Shown piece by piece: positions 53,131 through 62,050 of a DNA stretch of 64,000 nt. Below the pieces are notes generated by a model. That model searched no databases, was not told the origin of the DNA, and was given only the letters and a program-made list of their open reading frames with translations. The DNA comes from Clostridia bacterium. GTDB taxonomy: Bacteria; Bacillota; Clostridia; Lachnospirales; Lachnospiraceae. Where the stretch lies: NCBI GenBank assembly GCA_910574475.1, contig CAJTAT010000006.1, forward strand, positions 1-64,000, written 5' to 3'. Position numbers and translations under genes: made by a program. Each line of letters begins with the position of its first letter. Position 1 is the stretch's first letter.

Positions 53131-54186
53131 ATGGCATCTAGTATAGAATTTGTTCAATATGTTGCGGATCAGATGCGAGGAGCAGGTGAGATTACTTACC
53201 GAAAAATGTTTGGAGAATACGGTATTTATTGTGATGGGAAAATATTTGGAGTCATCTGTGAAGATCAACTATTTATAAAAAAGACAGAAAAGGGGCAAAA
53301 GCTATGGCCAGATTTGGAGGAAGGATCTCCCTATCAAGGGGCAAAGCCACATTTTTTGATAGAAGATATTGATGATAGCAGTAAACTAACAGAGTTAGTG
53401 GTACAGACTTGCAGAGAGTTGACGCCACCAAAGCCGAAGAAAAAGAAAGCCTCAGAAAAACCGGCCAAAAAGGAGAAGGCTTTAAAGAGTGAAAAAAGTG
53501 AGAAGAAGCTGGACTATAAAAAAGAATTTCCAGATCTTTATCTGCCCAAAAAGCCTATGGTGATTGAAGTGCCGAAGATAGTGTTTATCCAAGTGGAGGG
53601 GAAAGGAAATCCCAACACATCAGAAAGCTATAAAAATGCTCTCGAAATACTTTACGGCCTGTCTTTTGGGATTAAAATGAATTTAAAATTTCACAAATTG
53701 CCAGAGGATTTGCTAAAGCAAGCAGAGGGAGGAAGCGAGAAATCTGCATTTCTTTCAGGAAACTATGTTGTGCCTCCTTTGGAGGGACTTTGGTGGACAG
53801 AGGAAACTGCATTTGATGGAAAAAATATCACAGACAAGGATGCATTTTGCTGGATATCCATGATTCGCCAGCCTGAAATGGTAACAGAGGAGATATTTAC
53901 CTGGGCGAAGGAAGATCTAAAGAAGAAAAAGCCAGAGTTGGATTTATCTGGGGCAAAACTGGTTCATTATCAGGAAGGCTTGTGCTGTCAGGTTTTGCAT
54001 ATTGGACCTTACGATGATGAGCCGGCCACCATTGAAGCCCTGGATGAATTTGTAAAGGATGCCGGGTACGAATCAGATTTTACGAATGGGCGTTATCACC
54101 ATGAAATTTATCTGAGCGATCCCAGAAGGACGGCATCTGAGCGGTTAAAGACTGTCATTCGGCATCCTGTTAAAAAATCAGAATAA
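53131..54186 (+). CDS. TfoX-like domain fused to a GyrI-like small-molecule-binding domain
   Basis: A 351-residue, two-domain protein. Residues 1 to about 95 match the TfoX N-terminal domain (GEITYRKMFGEYGIYCDGKI, VICEDQLFIKKTEKG). A Lys/Pro/Glu-rich linker (about 100-135) follows. Residues about 150-351 match the GyrI/SbmC-like fold (VIEVPKIVFIQVEGKGNPNT, RYHHEIYLSDPRRTASERLK). TfoX_N proteins regulate competence in Proteobacteria but are poorly understood in Firmicutes; GyrI-like domains bind hydrophobic small molecules or gyrase. Starts at 53119 and 53131 are both possible. The NUDIX gene follows after four bases. Confidence 0.85.
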   Translation: MASSIEFVQYVADQMRGAGEITYRKMFGEYGIYCDGKIFGVICEDQLFIKKTEKGQKLWPDLEEGSPYQGAKPHFLIEDIDDSSKLTELVVQTCRELTPPKPKKKKASEKPAKKEKALKSEKSEKKLDYKKEFPDLYLPKKPMVIEVPKIVFIQVEGKGNPNTSESYKNALEILYGLSFGIKMNLKFHKLPEDLLKQAEGGSEKSAFLSGNYVVPPLEGLWWTEETAFDGKNITDKDAFCWISMIRQPEMVTEEIFTWAKEDLKKKKPELDLSGAKLVHYQEGLCCQVLHIGPYDDEPATIEALDEFVKDAGYESDFTNGRYHHEIYLSDPRRTASERLKTVIRHPVKKSE

Positions 54187-54190
54187 AGGA

Positions 54191-54607
54191 ATGAAGGTAT
54201 TATACATGACAAAGACAGTGGAAGTAGTGGCAGCTATATTGATTGAGAATCACAGAATGTTTGCTGCGGAGAGAGGATATGGAAAATGGAAGGGCTGGTA
54301 TGAGCTTCCTGGTGGCAAGGTAGAACCAGGGGAAAGCAAGGAGGAGGCCCTTATTCGGGAAATGCGGGAAGAACTGGAAGTGGACGTTGAGATTGAGAAA
54401 TACGTTCAGACCATTGAATATGAATATCCAGATTTTCACTTGATGCTACACTGCTATCTGTGTGGGATTGTGGGAGGTAAGCTAAAGCTCCTGGAACATA
54501 AAGAGGCGAAATGGCTGTCAGGCGAGGAGATTACTTCTGTGAGATGGCTTCCAGCCGATGAGCTTTTGTTTGATACGTTTAAAAGACTTTTACAGGATAA
54601 AAAATAA
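54191..54607 (+). CDS. NUDIX hydrolase (MutT-like)
   Basis: A 138-residue NUDIX enzyme that hydrolyses a nucleoside diphosphate linked to another group. The Nudix box is GGKVEPGESKEEALIREMRE with ELEVDV closing it. VVAAILIENHRMFAAERGYG and WKGWYELPGG match the MutT/CTP-pyrophosphohydrolase type that cleans damaged dNTPs. ATG 54191 lies four bases after the TfoX-GyrI stop; ATG 54206 is the alternative and gives a more typical N-terminus. Confidence 0.88.
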   Translation: MKVLYMTKTVEVVAAILIENHRMFAAERGYGKWKGWYELPGGKVEPGESKEEALIREMREELEVDVEIEKYVQTIEYEYPDFHLMLHCYLCGIVGGKLKLLEHKEAKWLSGEEITSVRWLPADELLFDTFKRLLQDKK

Positions 54608-54780
54608 GGGAAAATACAACATTTTTAGGCGATGCAACTGGCAGTTTACAAATTTCCAGTCGCACTTGGTGGTTGACAACCGGGCAAAAGCTTACAATGA
54701 AACCATCTCAGAAGTAAATGTAGACATTTTTTATGAGAGGTTAGTTCGTAATAATTTAAGTAGGTTTTTGTAAGGAGGAC
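54608..54780 (+). other. Intergenic stretch with a possible gene remnant
   Basis: An open frame continuing to 54773 reads VDNRAKAYNETISEVNVDIF and ends NNLSRFL; it looks protein-like but has no start or ribosome binding site and no family I recognise. It may be a C-terminal remnant. Confidence 0.25.
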
Positions 54781-54783
54781 ATC

Positions 54784-55764
54784 ATGATTTTATCAGAAAA
54801 AATTACTATGCTGCGAAAGAAGAGGGGATGGTCTCAGGAAGAGCTGGCACATCAACTGGACGTGTCAAGGCAGGCTGTTTCCAAATGGGAAAGTTCATCG
54901 GCCATTCCAGATCTGGAGAGAATCCTGAAAATGAGTCAGATGTTTGGAGTGAGCACTGATTATCTATTGAAAGAGGATGTGAAGGATTTGGCCGACGTTC
55001 CTGCTAATGCAGGAGAAGCCACGGAGGATAAAGAGAAAAGTGTATCTTTGGAGGAAGCTAAAAAATTCAAAGAGCTTAGAAGAAAATCGGCAAAGTGGTC
55101 AGGCCTGTCAATAGCCGTCTATGTCTTGTCACCGGAAGTATTGTTCTTTCTGAGCGCTCGTGTTGAGATGCAAGCTTTTGGAATGACAGAGGATTGGGCT
55201 ATGGGAGTCGGCGTCACCATATTACTTCTGATAGTAGCAGCGGCTACAGCGGTATGGCTTTTGGGAAATTCCAAATCAAGCGCCTATGAATTCCTGGAAA
55301 AGGAACCTTTTCACTTGCAGTTTGGAGTGGAGGGGATTGTCCGTCAGTGGAGGGAGGAGTTCCGCGGAACTTATAATATGTGTATGGCGGTGGGGATAGC
55401 GCTTTGCATTATCGGGGCCATTCCTCTGGTGATGGCAGATGCATTTTGGGACACAGATATGGCAGGGATTATCGGGCTGAACATTTTGCTGCTTTTCGTG
55501 TCAGTAGCTGTCTATCTCTTTGTGTGGGCAAGTAAAAGATGGGATACTTGTCAGATTTTGCTTCAGGAGGGAGACTATGCGAGAAATGAAAAGACGGAAG
55601 CCATGAAGCTTATGAATAAAATTTACTGGAGTATTATCACTGCAATTTATCTGGCCGTCAGCTTTTGGACAACGGCTTGGGAGCGGACCTGGATGATCTG
55701 GGCCTGTGCGGGAATTTTGTATGTGGCGGTGAAGGGAGTCGTAGCTTTCAAGCAGAAACAGTAA
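54784..55764 (+). CDS. XRE-family regulator with membrane domain
   Basis: A 326-residue protein with an N-terminal Cro/C1 helix-turn-helix (KRGWSQEELAHQLDVSRQAV, then SKWESSSAIPDLERILKMSQ), a charged linker (about 75-105) and about six membrane helices. Such membrane-linked XRE proteins are frequent in Clostridia; function is unknown. AAGGAGGACATC precedes ATG. It is followed by a second, shorter XRE gene. Confidence 0.88.
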   Translation: MILSEKITMLRKKRGWSQEELAHQLDVSRQAVSKWESSSAIPDLERILKMSQMFGVSTDYLLKEDVKDLADVPANAGEATEDKEKSVSLEEAKKFKELRRKSAKWSGLSIAVYVLSPEVLFFLSARVEMQAFGMTEDWAMGVGVTILLLIVAAATAVWLLGNSKSSAYEFLEKEPFHLQFGVEGIVRQWREEFRGTYNMCMAVGIALCIIGAIPLVMADAFWDTDMAGIIGLNILLLFVSVAVYLFVWASKRWDTCQILLQEGDYARNEKTEAMKLMNKIYWSIITAIYLAVSFWTTAWERTWMIWACAGILYVAVKGVVAFKQKQ

Positions 55765-55933
55765 AAAATTCAGGGGAGGAAGAAGTTCCTTCCCTATTAT
55801 TGTGCTTGGACATTTAAGAACTGAGAAAATTAGAATTTGTCATTTTACTTGAATGTTAATATGCGTTGCTTGTGGCAACGGGCAGTTCCGCCTACAATAG
55901 TGGTAACAATTAAAAGAAAGGAGGCTATACTTA

Positions 55934-56443
55934 ATGCTCAACGAAAATATTAAAGCAATCAGAAAATCAAAAGGACTTTCACAACAAGAGCTTGCTGTCA
56001 AGCTGAACGTGGTGCGACAAACAATTTCTAAATGGGAGCAAGGATTGTCAGTTCCCGATTCTGATATGTTGCTATCCATATCGGAAGCGCTTGAAACACC
56101 CGTGAGCACGTTGCTAGGAGAAAACGTCATTGAGTCAGAAGTTGATGACTTAAAGGCGATTTCCGCAAAACTGGAGGTGATAAACTTGCAACTTGCACAG
56201 AGAAAAACCACAAGAAAAAGAATCCTACATTGGCTTCTTATCTCATTGTGCGTAGTCATTGTAGCAATTTTTGCAATCTTATTGTTATTAGAAAGCCCTT
56301 ACTTGGATTGGAATTATAGTGATCCTGAAACTGCCGTTCTCGGAGTGGCAGTTCACTCATTTGAGTGGCTGTTTGTCAGAGTAGCACCAATTATCCTTAT
56401 CGGTGCAATCACTGGAATTTTCTTGACACGGAAGAAAGAATAG
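55934..56443 (+). CDS. XRE-family regulator with two membrane helices
   Basis: A 169-residue protein: helix-turn-helix KSKGLSQQELAVKLNVVRQT followed by ISKWEQGLSVPDSDML, a short linker, then two membrane helices (about 98-122 and 137-160). This is a recurrent small family in Firmicutes. AAAGGAGG precedes ATG. Codon use differs from the upstream XRE gene, so the two are not a recent duplication. Confidence 0.87.
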   Translation: MLNENIKAIRKSKGLSQQELAVKLNVVRQTISKWEQGLSVPDSDMLLSISEALETPVSTLLGENVIESEVDDLKAISAKLEVINLQLAQRKTTRKRILHWLLISLCVVIVAIFAILLLLESPYLDWNYSDPETAVLGVAVHSFEWLFVRVAPIILIGAITGIFLTRKKE

Positions 56444-57010
56444 AACAACCCTGCTTTATAGCACCAGTCAAAAAAGATAAATCTAAATGAAATTATTTTC
56501 CCATTTCCCCCGCCAGATGGCAAATAAAAAAACGCCGTTTGGCGAGGGAGGTAAAAGTTATGCCTTTTTATATGACTTAGCGGTAATAAGGGAGACTTTT
56601 CTTCGTAGTCTCTTTGATTAATCTAAAAATTTCGTAGAGTGTCCTACTCTACGAAAGCAGAGGATTTCATCTTCTGCCAATTTCCCTAACATCATAACAC
56701 ATTTATTCTATTACGTAAATATTTTTTATCGTCTCATGCATTTTTTGTTAGACTTTCCGGTGATATTTTTTGTTTTCATTTAAAGTTTGTCTGATTTTTT
56801 ATAAAAATATTCCATTTTATTCTTTTAATTGTCAATATTTTCTCTTGATTTCATGGAGTAGGACACTCTACGAATTTCCCCAGGTTTGCTATCTTTGGGT
56901 CTATGGGACTGCATCATTAATTTTAGAGCCATTGGAACGTTTTATTAAGGTTCCTATTGGAATTTCAGAAATTATTATTTTATCCAAAGAGTAAGAAAAC
57001 GTAAAAAGAA
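56444..57010. other. Gene-free AT-rich stretch with inverted repeats
   Basis: TTCGTAGAGT and ACTCTACGAA form a hairpin at 56631-56655. The 18 bases 56631-56648 recur inverted at 56857-56874, perfectly, so a 200-base segment is bracketed. Near 56900-56994 a short frame (LILEPLERFIKVPIG, then ISEIIILSKE) may be the tail of a lost membrane protein. A junction of acquired DNA is likely. Confidence 0.55.
56631..56874. repeat. Inverted repeat pair bracketing about 200 bases
   Basis: 18 identical bases, inverted, at 56631-56648 and 56857-56874; the left copy belongs to its own 10-bp hairpin. No ORF of note lies between. It could be a small insertion remnant. Confidence 0.65.
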
Positions 57011-57436
57011 ATGATATTGATTAATGGTAATATCAAGAATAATAGAAAAGATATTTTTCCTTATGTTGTTTGGGGAATTGCCAGCACAATCTTAAATATA
57101 GGAGTATTTCGATTATTTACTTTTTTTGAAATTAATTATCAGATTGCTAATATTGCTACATTAATAATAGTTAAGATCTTTAGCTACGTTACAAATAAAA
57201 TTTTTGTTTTTCGAACACCTTATAAAGGATTTTGGCCTTTTTTGAAAGAAGTAAGTGCTTTTTTCCTGGCGCGTGGGCTTACATTTATAGTTGATTTTTT
57301 AGGAGTAGTGGTTATGGTCGAATTTATGAGGTGTGATGCATTTCTCAGCAAATGCATTTTGGCCGTGCTAGTGATTTGTCTTAATTATATTTTAAGTAAG
57401 AGGTTTGTTTTTCAAAGAGAAAAAGGAGAAGAATGA
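57011..57436 (+). CDS. GtrA-like family membrane protein
   Basis: A 141-residue protein with four membrane helices and the GtrA landmarks: YVVWGIASTILNIGVFRLF, IFSYVTNKIFVFRTP and LNYILSKRFVFQ at the end. GtrA-type proteins move lipid-linked sugars across the membrane for cell-wall or polysaccharide glycosylation. The region is much more AT-rich than the housekeeping genes, suggesting transfer. Its stop overlaps the start of the following large membrane protein (ATGA). Confidence 0.87.
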   Translation: MILINGNIKNNRKDIFPYVVWGIASTILNIGVFRLFTFFEINYQIANIATLIIVKIFSYVTNKIFVFRTPYKGFWPFLKEVSAFFLARGLTFIVDFLGVVVMVEFMRCDAFLSKCILAVLVICLNYILSKRFVFQREKGEE

Positions 57437-59166
57437 TGAACAATATGGATAAGAAAAGAATAAAAATGAATTTTTCTTATATTATTGTAGCTATCTATAT
57501 TCTCTTTGTTCTAATTATGGTTATATCGAAAGGCGACAATATTTATATTCCTGTTCATGATTACCTTGATAGTCATATAACACATTACAAAGTTCTTCAT
57601 GATAATCATCAATTCTTTTCAGGATCAGATACAGTAGTGGATTACATGGGAGGGATTGACAGAGACTTTCTGCCCTCTGAACTAAAAATGTATTGTTTGC
57701 CATTTGTGTTCCTTGAGCCGATATCTGCAATGGTGCTCATATATATAGCAAGAATTATTCTTTCTGTATTAGGAGGCGTGCATCTTGGAAACTGTGTTTT
57801 AAAAGAAAAGGCAGTAATATATAAAAATATTGTTATTATATGTTCATTTATATATGGGATCTTACCAAGTGCGCCAGTCTGGAATTTATGTTTTGCAATC
57901 TATCCATTTATGTTTGCACAAATATATCGTATTTATAAAAGGGAAGCAAAGCTAAAGGACGCATTAATATTGTTTCTGTTTGCATTTTTTTCTGAACTGG
58001 CTCATTTCGGAGTTTTTATATGTTCTTATCTAATAGTATTCATTATTTTCGATTGGCTGATACATAAACGGCTTAATAAGCTTCTTATAACAGCCATAGT
58101 GGCTTTAGGTTCTGGATATCTTGTTTCTGAATACAGAATGTTTCGTGTTATATTATTTAAGCAGGCGTCTACAATCAGGAGTGAATTTACAGGAAGCTCA
58201 TCTAATCTTGTAGACGCAATTTATATGATTAAGGACGGATTTATAGAGAGCCAGTATCATTGTGCAACAGCACATAAATATATTGTTTTACCTTTATGCA
58301 TTTTATATTTGGGTTATTTAATATATCAATACAGTAAAAAGCGTAAACTTTCTAGTTTGATAAAAAATCCTTTCATTATTGGAATAATTTGGATATCATT
58401 AAATACATTTTTATATGGAATAGAAAGTTGGAGTACGTTTTATACATTGATAAAGAATATCCCTTTAATTGGAGGAATAAGTTTTGCAAATGTGATAAGA
58501 CTTAATTCTTTTTTGTGGTATTTTGAACTAACCTATATTTTGATAAAGATTTATAAAGCAAATTTAAAGAAATTATCATATGTTATCTGTTTTTTGGCTG
58601 TTTTAGCAGTATTTAAATATGATACAGTGTATAATACTATTAAGTTCAATTGGGATAAAGTTACGTTAGAGGCTAATGGAGATACGGATAATAAATTAAG
58701 TTATCGCGAGTTTTATTCGGAGAATTTGTTTAATAAAATAAAAAAGGATATAAAGTATGAAAAGGAATGGTCGGTTGCATATGGGATGCATCCGGCTGTC
58801 TTGTCTTATAATCAAATAGCTACATTAGATGGATATCATTCATGGTATACATTAAATTATAAGTATAAGTTCAGAGAAATCATTGCACCGGAACTGAATA
58901 TCAATGAAGGGTGGAGGGCGTATTTTGATGAATGGGGAGGAAGAGCCTATATTTTTTCTGAAAAAGTGACATACGATCCAATAAGATACTTAGGAGTGGA
59001 CAAGGATGATTTAAATACTGATATGGAGGCGTTTAAAGCTTTAAATGGAAAATATATATTTTCAAGGGTAGAAATTAGTAATGCAGAAAATTTGTCACTT
59101 CAATTAAAAGGAATATATACAGATGAAAGTTCACCATATGTGATTTATGTTTATTCCTGTAAATAA
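57433..59166 (+). CDS. Large polytopic membrane protein, GT-C-like (DUF6044-like)
   Basis: A 577-residue protein with about ten membrane helices in the first 390 residues and a soluble C-terminal domain. After the first helix it has IPVHDYLDSHITHYKVLHDN, an acidic loop as in GT-C fold glycosyltransferases, where such a residue acts in catalysis. It resembles the uncharacterised DUF6044 group. Coupling with GtrA suggests that the flippase supplies a lipid-linked sugar and this protein transfers it outside. The glycan is unknown. It is very AT-rich. Confidence 0.7.
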   Translation: MMNNMDKKRIKMNFSYIIVAIYILFVLIMVISKGDNIYIPVHDYLDSHITHYKVLHDNHQFFSGSDTVVDYMGGIDRDFLPSELKMYCLPFVFLEPISAMVLIYIARIILSVLGGVHLGNCVLKEKAVIYKNIVIICSFIYGILPSAPVWNLCFAIYPFMFAQIYRIYKREAKLKDALILFLFAFFSELAHFGVFICSYLIVFIIFDWLIHKRLNKLLITAIVALGSGYLVSEYRMFRVILFKQASTIRSEFTGSSSNLVDAIYMIKDGFIESQYHCATAHKYIVLPLCILYLGYLIYQYSKKRKLSSLIKNPFIIGIIWISLNTFLYGIESWSTFYTLIKNIPLIGGISFANVIRLNSFLWYFELTYILIKIYKANLKKLSYVICFLAVLAVFKYDTVYNTIKFNWDKVTLEANGDTDNKLSYREFYSENLFNKIKKDIKYEKEWSVAYGMHPAVLSYNQIATLDGYHSWYTLNYKYKFREIIAPELNINEGWRAYFDEWGGRAYIFSEKVTYDPIRYLGVDKDDLNTDMEAFKALNGKYIFSRVEISNAENLSLQLKGIYTDESSPYVIYVYSCK

Positions 59167-59200
59167 TTTATCAAAACTTTACAGTAGGTAAAAAGGGTAG

Positions 59201-59296
59201 ATGAAAGAATTAGAATATCCTTTTGAAAAAATATTTGATAAAAAGAAAAAGGAGTTTACAAAGGGAATTAGTATAAATACTCCTAACATTCCTTAG
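59201..59296 (+). pseudogene. Short ORF, possible remnant of a HAD-IIIC/FkbH-like gene
   Basis: A 31-residue frame starts MKELEYPFEKIFDKKKKEF. The opening resembles the start of FkbH-like proteins used in polysaccharide or polyketide loci. It stops early at TAG 59294-59296 and has only a weak GGG upstream. Possibly a decayed relic of the same sugar locus. Confidence 0.25.
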
Positions 59297-59402
59297 AAAA
59301 GAAAATAGTTATTCATAGAAATAGAGAAAAAACTTTTTCACACTAGTAATCCACCACAAAATAACGTATAATATCACCATAACCAGAAGGCAGGTATGCC
59401 CT

Positions 59403-59498
59403 ATGGATGATTTTATAAAGCTTTTCAAATACCGTATGGCAGGCGTCAGAGAATATTGGGTAGTAGACCTGGATAGAAAAATCGTACCAGAAACATGA
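59403..59498 (+). pseudogene. Uma2-family remnant
   Basis: ATG 59403 opens 31 codons containing FKYRMAGVREYWVVDLDRKI, the conserved C-terminal Uma2 (DUF820) segment with its Y-W-V-V-D strand. Both ends are missing. It is distinct from the fragment at 44.7 kb, so two independent Uma2 copies have decayed here. Confidence 0.7.
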
Positions 59499-59544
59499 GA
59501 CTTTACCAGTAGCTATCACTTACCGAAAAAGATTGGGGAAGACA

Positions 59545-59982
59545 ATGGAAAAACAATACACATTAAAAGTATATCCGAACGGACAGGGACATTCTGTATA
59601 TAGAGTAATAGAAATATCAGGAAAAAACACCCTCAATGATTTATGCAGTGAGATCTTGTCTGCATATGATTTTACAGATGAACACCTATACGAGTTCAGC
59701 ATGGATAATAAAGCATATAGCTCAAATAATTATCAGGCGCATCCAATGGACGGTGGGCCATCTACAGATATAAAATTAGATAAACTATATCTGGTAAAGG
59801 GACAAAAGTTTTTGTTTCACTATGATTACGGAGATGATTGGATGTTTACCGTCAATGTTCAAAAAATCACAGAGGTTCCAGAATCATTTAAGGCCCATGT
59901 TGTGAAGGAAAAAGGATATATTGAACAATATCCAGAATGGGACGACGATGAATATTGGGAGGATGAGGATTTTGACGAATGA
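59545..59982 (+). CDS. Plasmid pRiA4b ORF-3-like protein
   Basis: A 145-residue protein of the PRiA4_ORF3 family (PF07929): YTLKVYPNGQGHSVYRVIEI, LCSEILSAYDFTDEHLYEFS and FLFHYDYGDDWMFTVNVQKI are the family strands. The extreme C-terminus is strongly acidic (Asp/Glu/Trp). The biochemical role of the family is unknown; it occurs on plasmids and in accessory regions. Start 59545 has GGGGAAGA upstream; 59533 is the alternative. Confidence 0.85.
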   Translation: MEKQYTLKVYPNGQGHSVYRVIEISGKNTLNDLCSEILSAYDFTDEHLYEFSMDNKAYSSNNYQAHPMDGGPSTDIKLDKLYLVKGQKFLFHYDYGDDWMFTVNVQKITEVPESFKAHVVKEKGYIEQYPEWDDDEYWEDEDFDE

Positions 59983-60234
59983 AAGTATGCTCCAGAATTT
60001 ATGAATCAATGGGCTCAGTAAACCACAAAAAAGTTTACTGAGCCCATTGCCGTTCATAGGTATCAAATCTGCGCCTAAAAGATGGTGTACTGTGATTGCA
60101 TCCCTCTTTTTGCTATACTAAAGTAAGCACTTACGTATTTTCTCAAATATCCCTTTGAATTCCCTTCTATATCTGTTAAAATGAGAACGAAGCCAGAACA
60201 AATAATAAAAGCTTCGAAAGGAAGTGAATAACTC

Positions 60235-61944
60235 TTGCATACTACGAAAAAACTGCCCATTGGCATTGAAAATTTTGAAGAAATCCGCAAGGGGGGCTTC
60301 TACTATATCGATAAAACAGGACTGATAAAAGAACTATTGGAAAGCTGGGGAAAGGTGAATTTATTTACCCGCCCCAGAAGATTTGGAAAGTCTCTGAATA
60401 TGAGTATGCTCAAATATTTCTTTGAATATGGCTGTGACAGCAACCTCTTTGATGGGCTTGCCATAGCAGAGGAAACGAAGCTTCGCCAGGAATATATGGG
60501 CCAATTTCCTGTGATTTCTGTTAGTCTGAAGGATGCAGACTTTACGAACTATGAAGGGGCAAGAGGGATGCTGTGCTCAATTATAGGTAATGAGGCTCTC
60601 CGTTTTTCTTTTTTGAAAGAAAGCGACAGACTTTCTGGCGAAGAAAAAGAGCAATATAAACAATTGATAAAAGTGGATATAAGCGGCAGTCAGGGGTTTA
60701 TTATGCCGGATGAAGTTCTGGGAAGCAGCCTCTTTACGCTTTCTCAGCTTTTAAGAAAGCATTATAATCAGAAAGTGATTTTGTTGATTGACGAATACGA
60801 TGTGCCTTTGGACAAAGCCCAGCATTTCGGCTACTATGATGAAATGGTGGCTATGATACGAAAGCTGTTTAGTCGTGCTCTGAAAAGTAATGAAAATTTG
60901 CAGTTTGCGGTATTGACGGGGTGCCTGCGGGTTGCAAAGGAAAGTATTTTTACCGGATTAAATAATCTGCGGGTACTGTCCATTACAAATGTTCAATTCG
61001 ATGAACATTTTGGATTTACAGACAGAGAGGTCAGAGAACTGTTAGAGTTTTACGGATTAGAGGAGAATTATGGGGCAGTAAAAGAATGGTATGACGGATA
61101 TCGTTTTGGAGGATCAGAGGTCTACTGCCCATGGGATGTAATTAATTATATAGATTTGCTGCGCTCCGATCCCAATGCAAAGCCCAAGGCTTTCTGGATC
61201 AACACCAGTGGAAATGAGATTATCCGTACCTTTTTGCGTATGGCAAAAGGAAGGGTACGCCGGGAGATCGAAGAGCTGGTGAATGGGGGAACGGTAGTCA
61301 AAAAGATCAATGAAGAATTGACCTACCGGGATTTGTATCAAAGTATTGACAATCTTTGGAGCGTCCTTTTTACCACAGGATACTTGACCAGCAGGAGAAA
61401 TGAGGGGGAGGAAGAATACTGCCTAGCTATCCCAAATCTTGAGATCCGGAAAATCTTTATGGAACAAGTAATGGAGTGGATTCAGGAGGAGGCCAGAAAG
61501 GATGCGTCGAAGCTGGACGCCTTTTGTGATGCTTTCCTGAAAGGAGACGCGGAGACGATAGAAACGCAGCTAAACCACTATCTGCAGAAAACTATCAGTA
61601 TCCGTGACACAGGTGGGCGAAAAGGGAAAAAAGAGAACTTCTATCACGGTGTCCTTCTTGGGCTGTTAAGCCATCGGGAGGACTGGTATCTTGCTTCTAA
61701 TGTGGAGTCAGGAGATGGATATAGTGATATTTTGGTGGAGATCGAGGAGGAACAGACAGGGATTGTAATAGAAGTAAAATATGTAGAAGAGAATCGTCTG
61801 GAATCAGGATGTGAGGAAGCCCTTAAGCAGATCGAGACCAAGAACTACGAAGCTAAGCTTCGCCAGGATGAAATGACGCGAATACTCAAGTATGGGATTG
61901 CCTGCAGAAAGAAGAGCTGCATGGTACGACGCTTACCGGAATAA
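60235..61944 (+). CDS. AAA-ATPase-like protein with PD-(D/E)XK nuclease domain
   Basis: A 569-residue member of the AAA-ATPase-like/DUF1703 family, amplified in gut Firmicutes and Bacteroidetes. N-terminal part: LPIGIENFEEIRKGGFYYID, KTGLIKELL, Walker A RPRRFGKSLNM and Walker B VILLIDEYDVPLDKA. The C-terminal nuclease-like domain has NVESGDGYSDILVEI and IVIEVKYVEEN (D...E-x-K). Proposed roles include mobile-element function, but none is proven. It starts with TTG at 60235. The stop is followed directly by the metal-chelate importer genes, which are unrelated. Confidence 0.88.
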   Translation: MHTTKKLPIGIENFEEIRKGGFYYIDKTGLIKELLESWGKVNLFTRPRRFGKSLNMSMLKYFFEYGCDSNLFDGLAIAEETKLRQEYMGQFPVISVSLKDADFTNYEGARGMLCSIIGNEALRFSFLKESDRLSGEEKEQYKQLIKVDISGSQGFIMPDEVLGSSLFTLSQLLRKHYNQKVILLIDEYDVPLDKAQHFGYYDEMVAMIRKLFSRALKSNENLQFAVLTGCLRVAKESIFTGLNNLRVLSITNVQFDEHFGFTDREVRELLEFYGLEENYGAVKEWYDGYRFGGSEVYCPWDVINYIDLLRSDPNAKPKAFWINTSGNEIIRTFLRMAKGRVRREIEELVNGGTVVKKINEELTYRDLYQSIDNLWSVLFTTGYLTSRRNEGEEEYCLAIPNLEIRKIFMEQVMEWIQEEARKDASKLDAFCDAFLKGDAETIETQLNHYLQKTISIRDTGGRKGKKENFYHGVLLGLLSHREDWYLASNVESGDGYSDILVEIEEEQTGIVIEVKYVEENRLESGCEEALKQIETKNYEAKLRQDEMTRILKYGIACRKKSCMVRRLPE

Positions 61945-62050
61945 AACGGCAGGCTGTAGTGTAGAAGCGCCAGATAAGTGGAATAACTAGTAAGTGCCTC
62001 TCACATCTGTTAGAATGAAAGCTGAGAAAATCAACAGAAAGGACAAAAAC

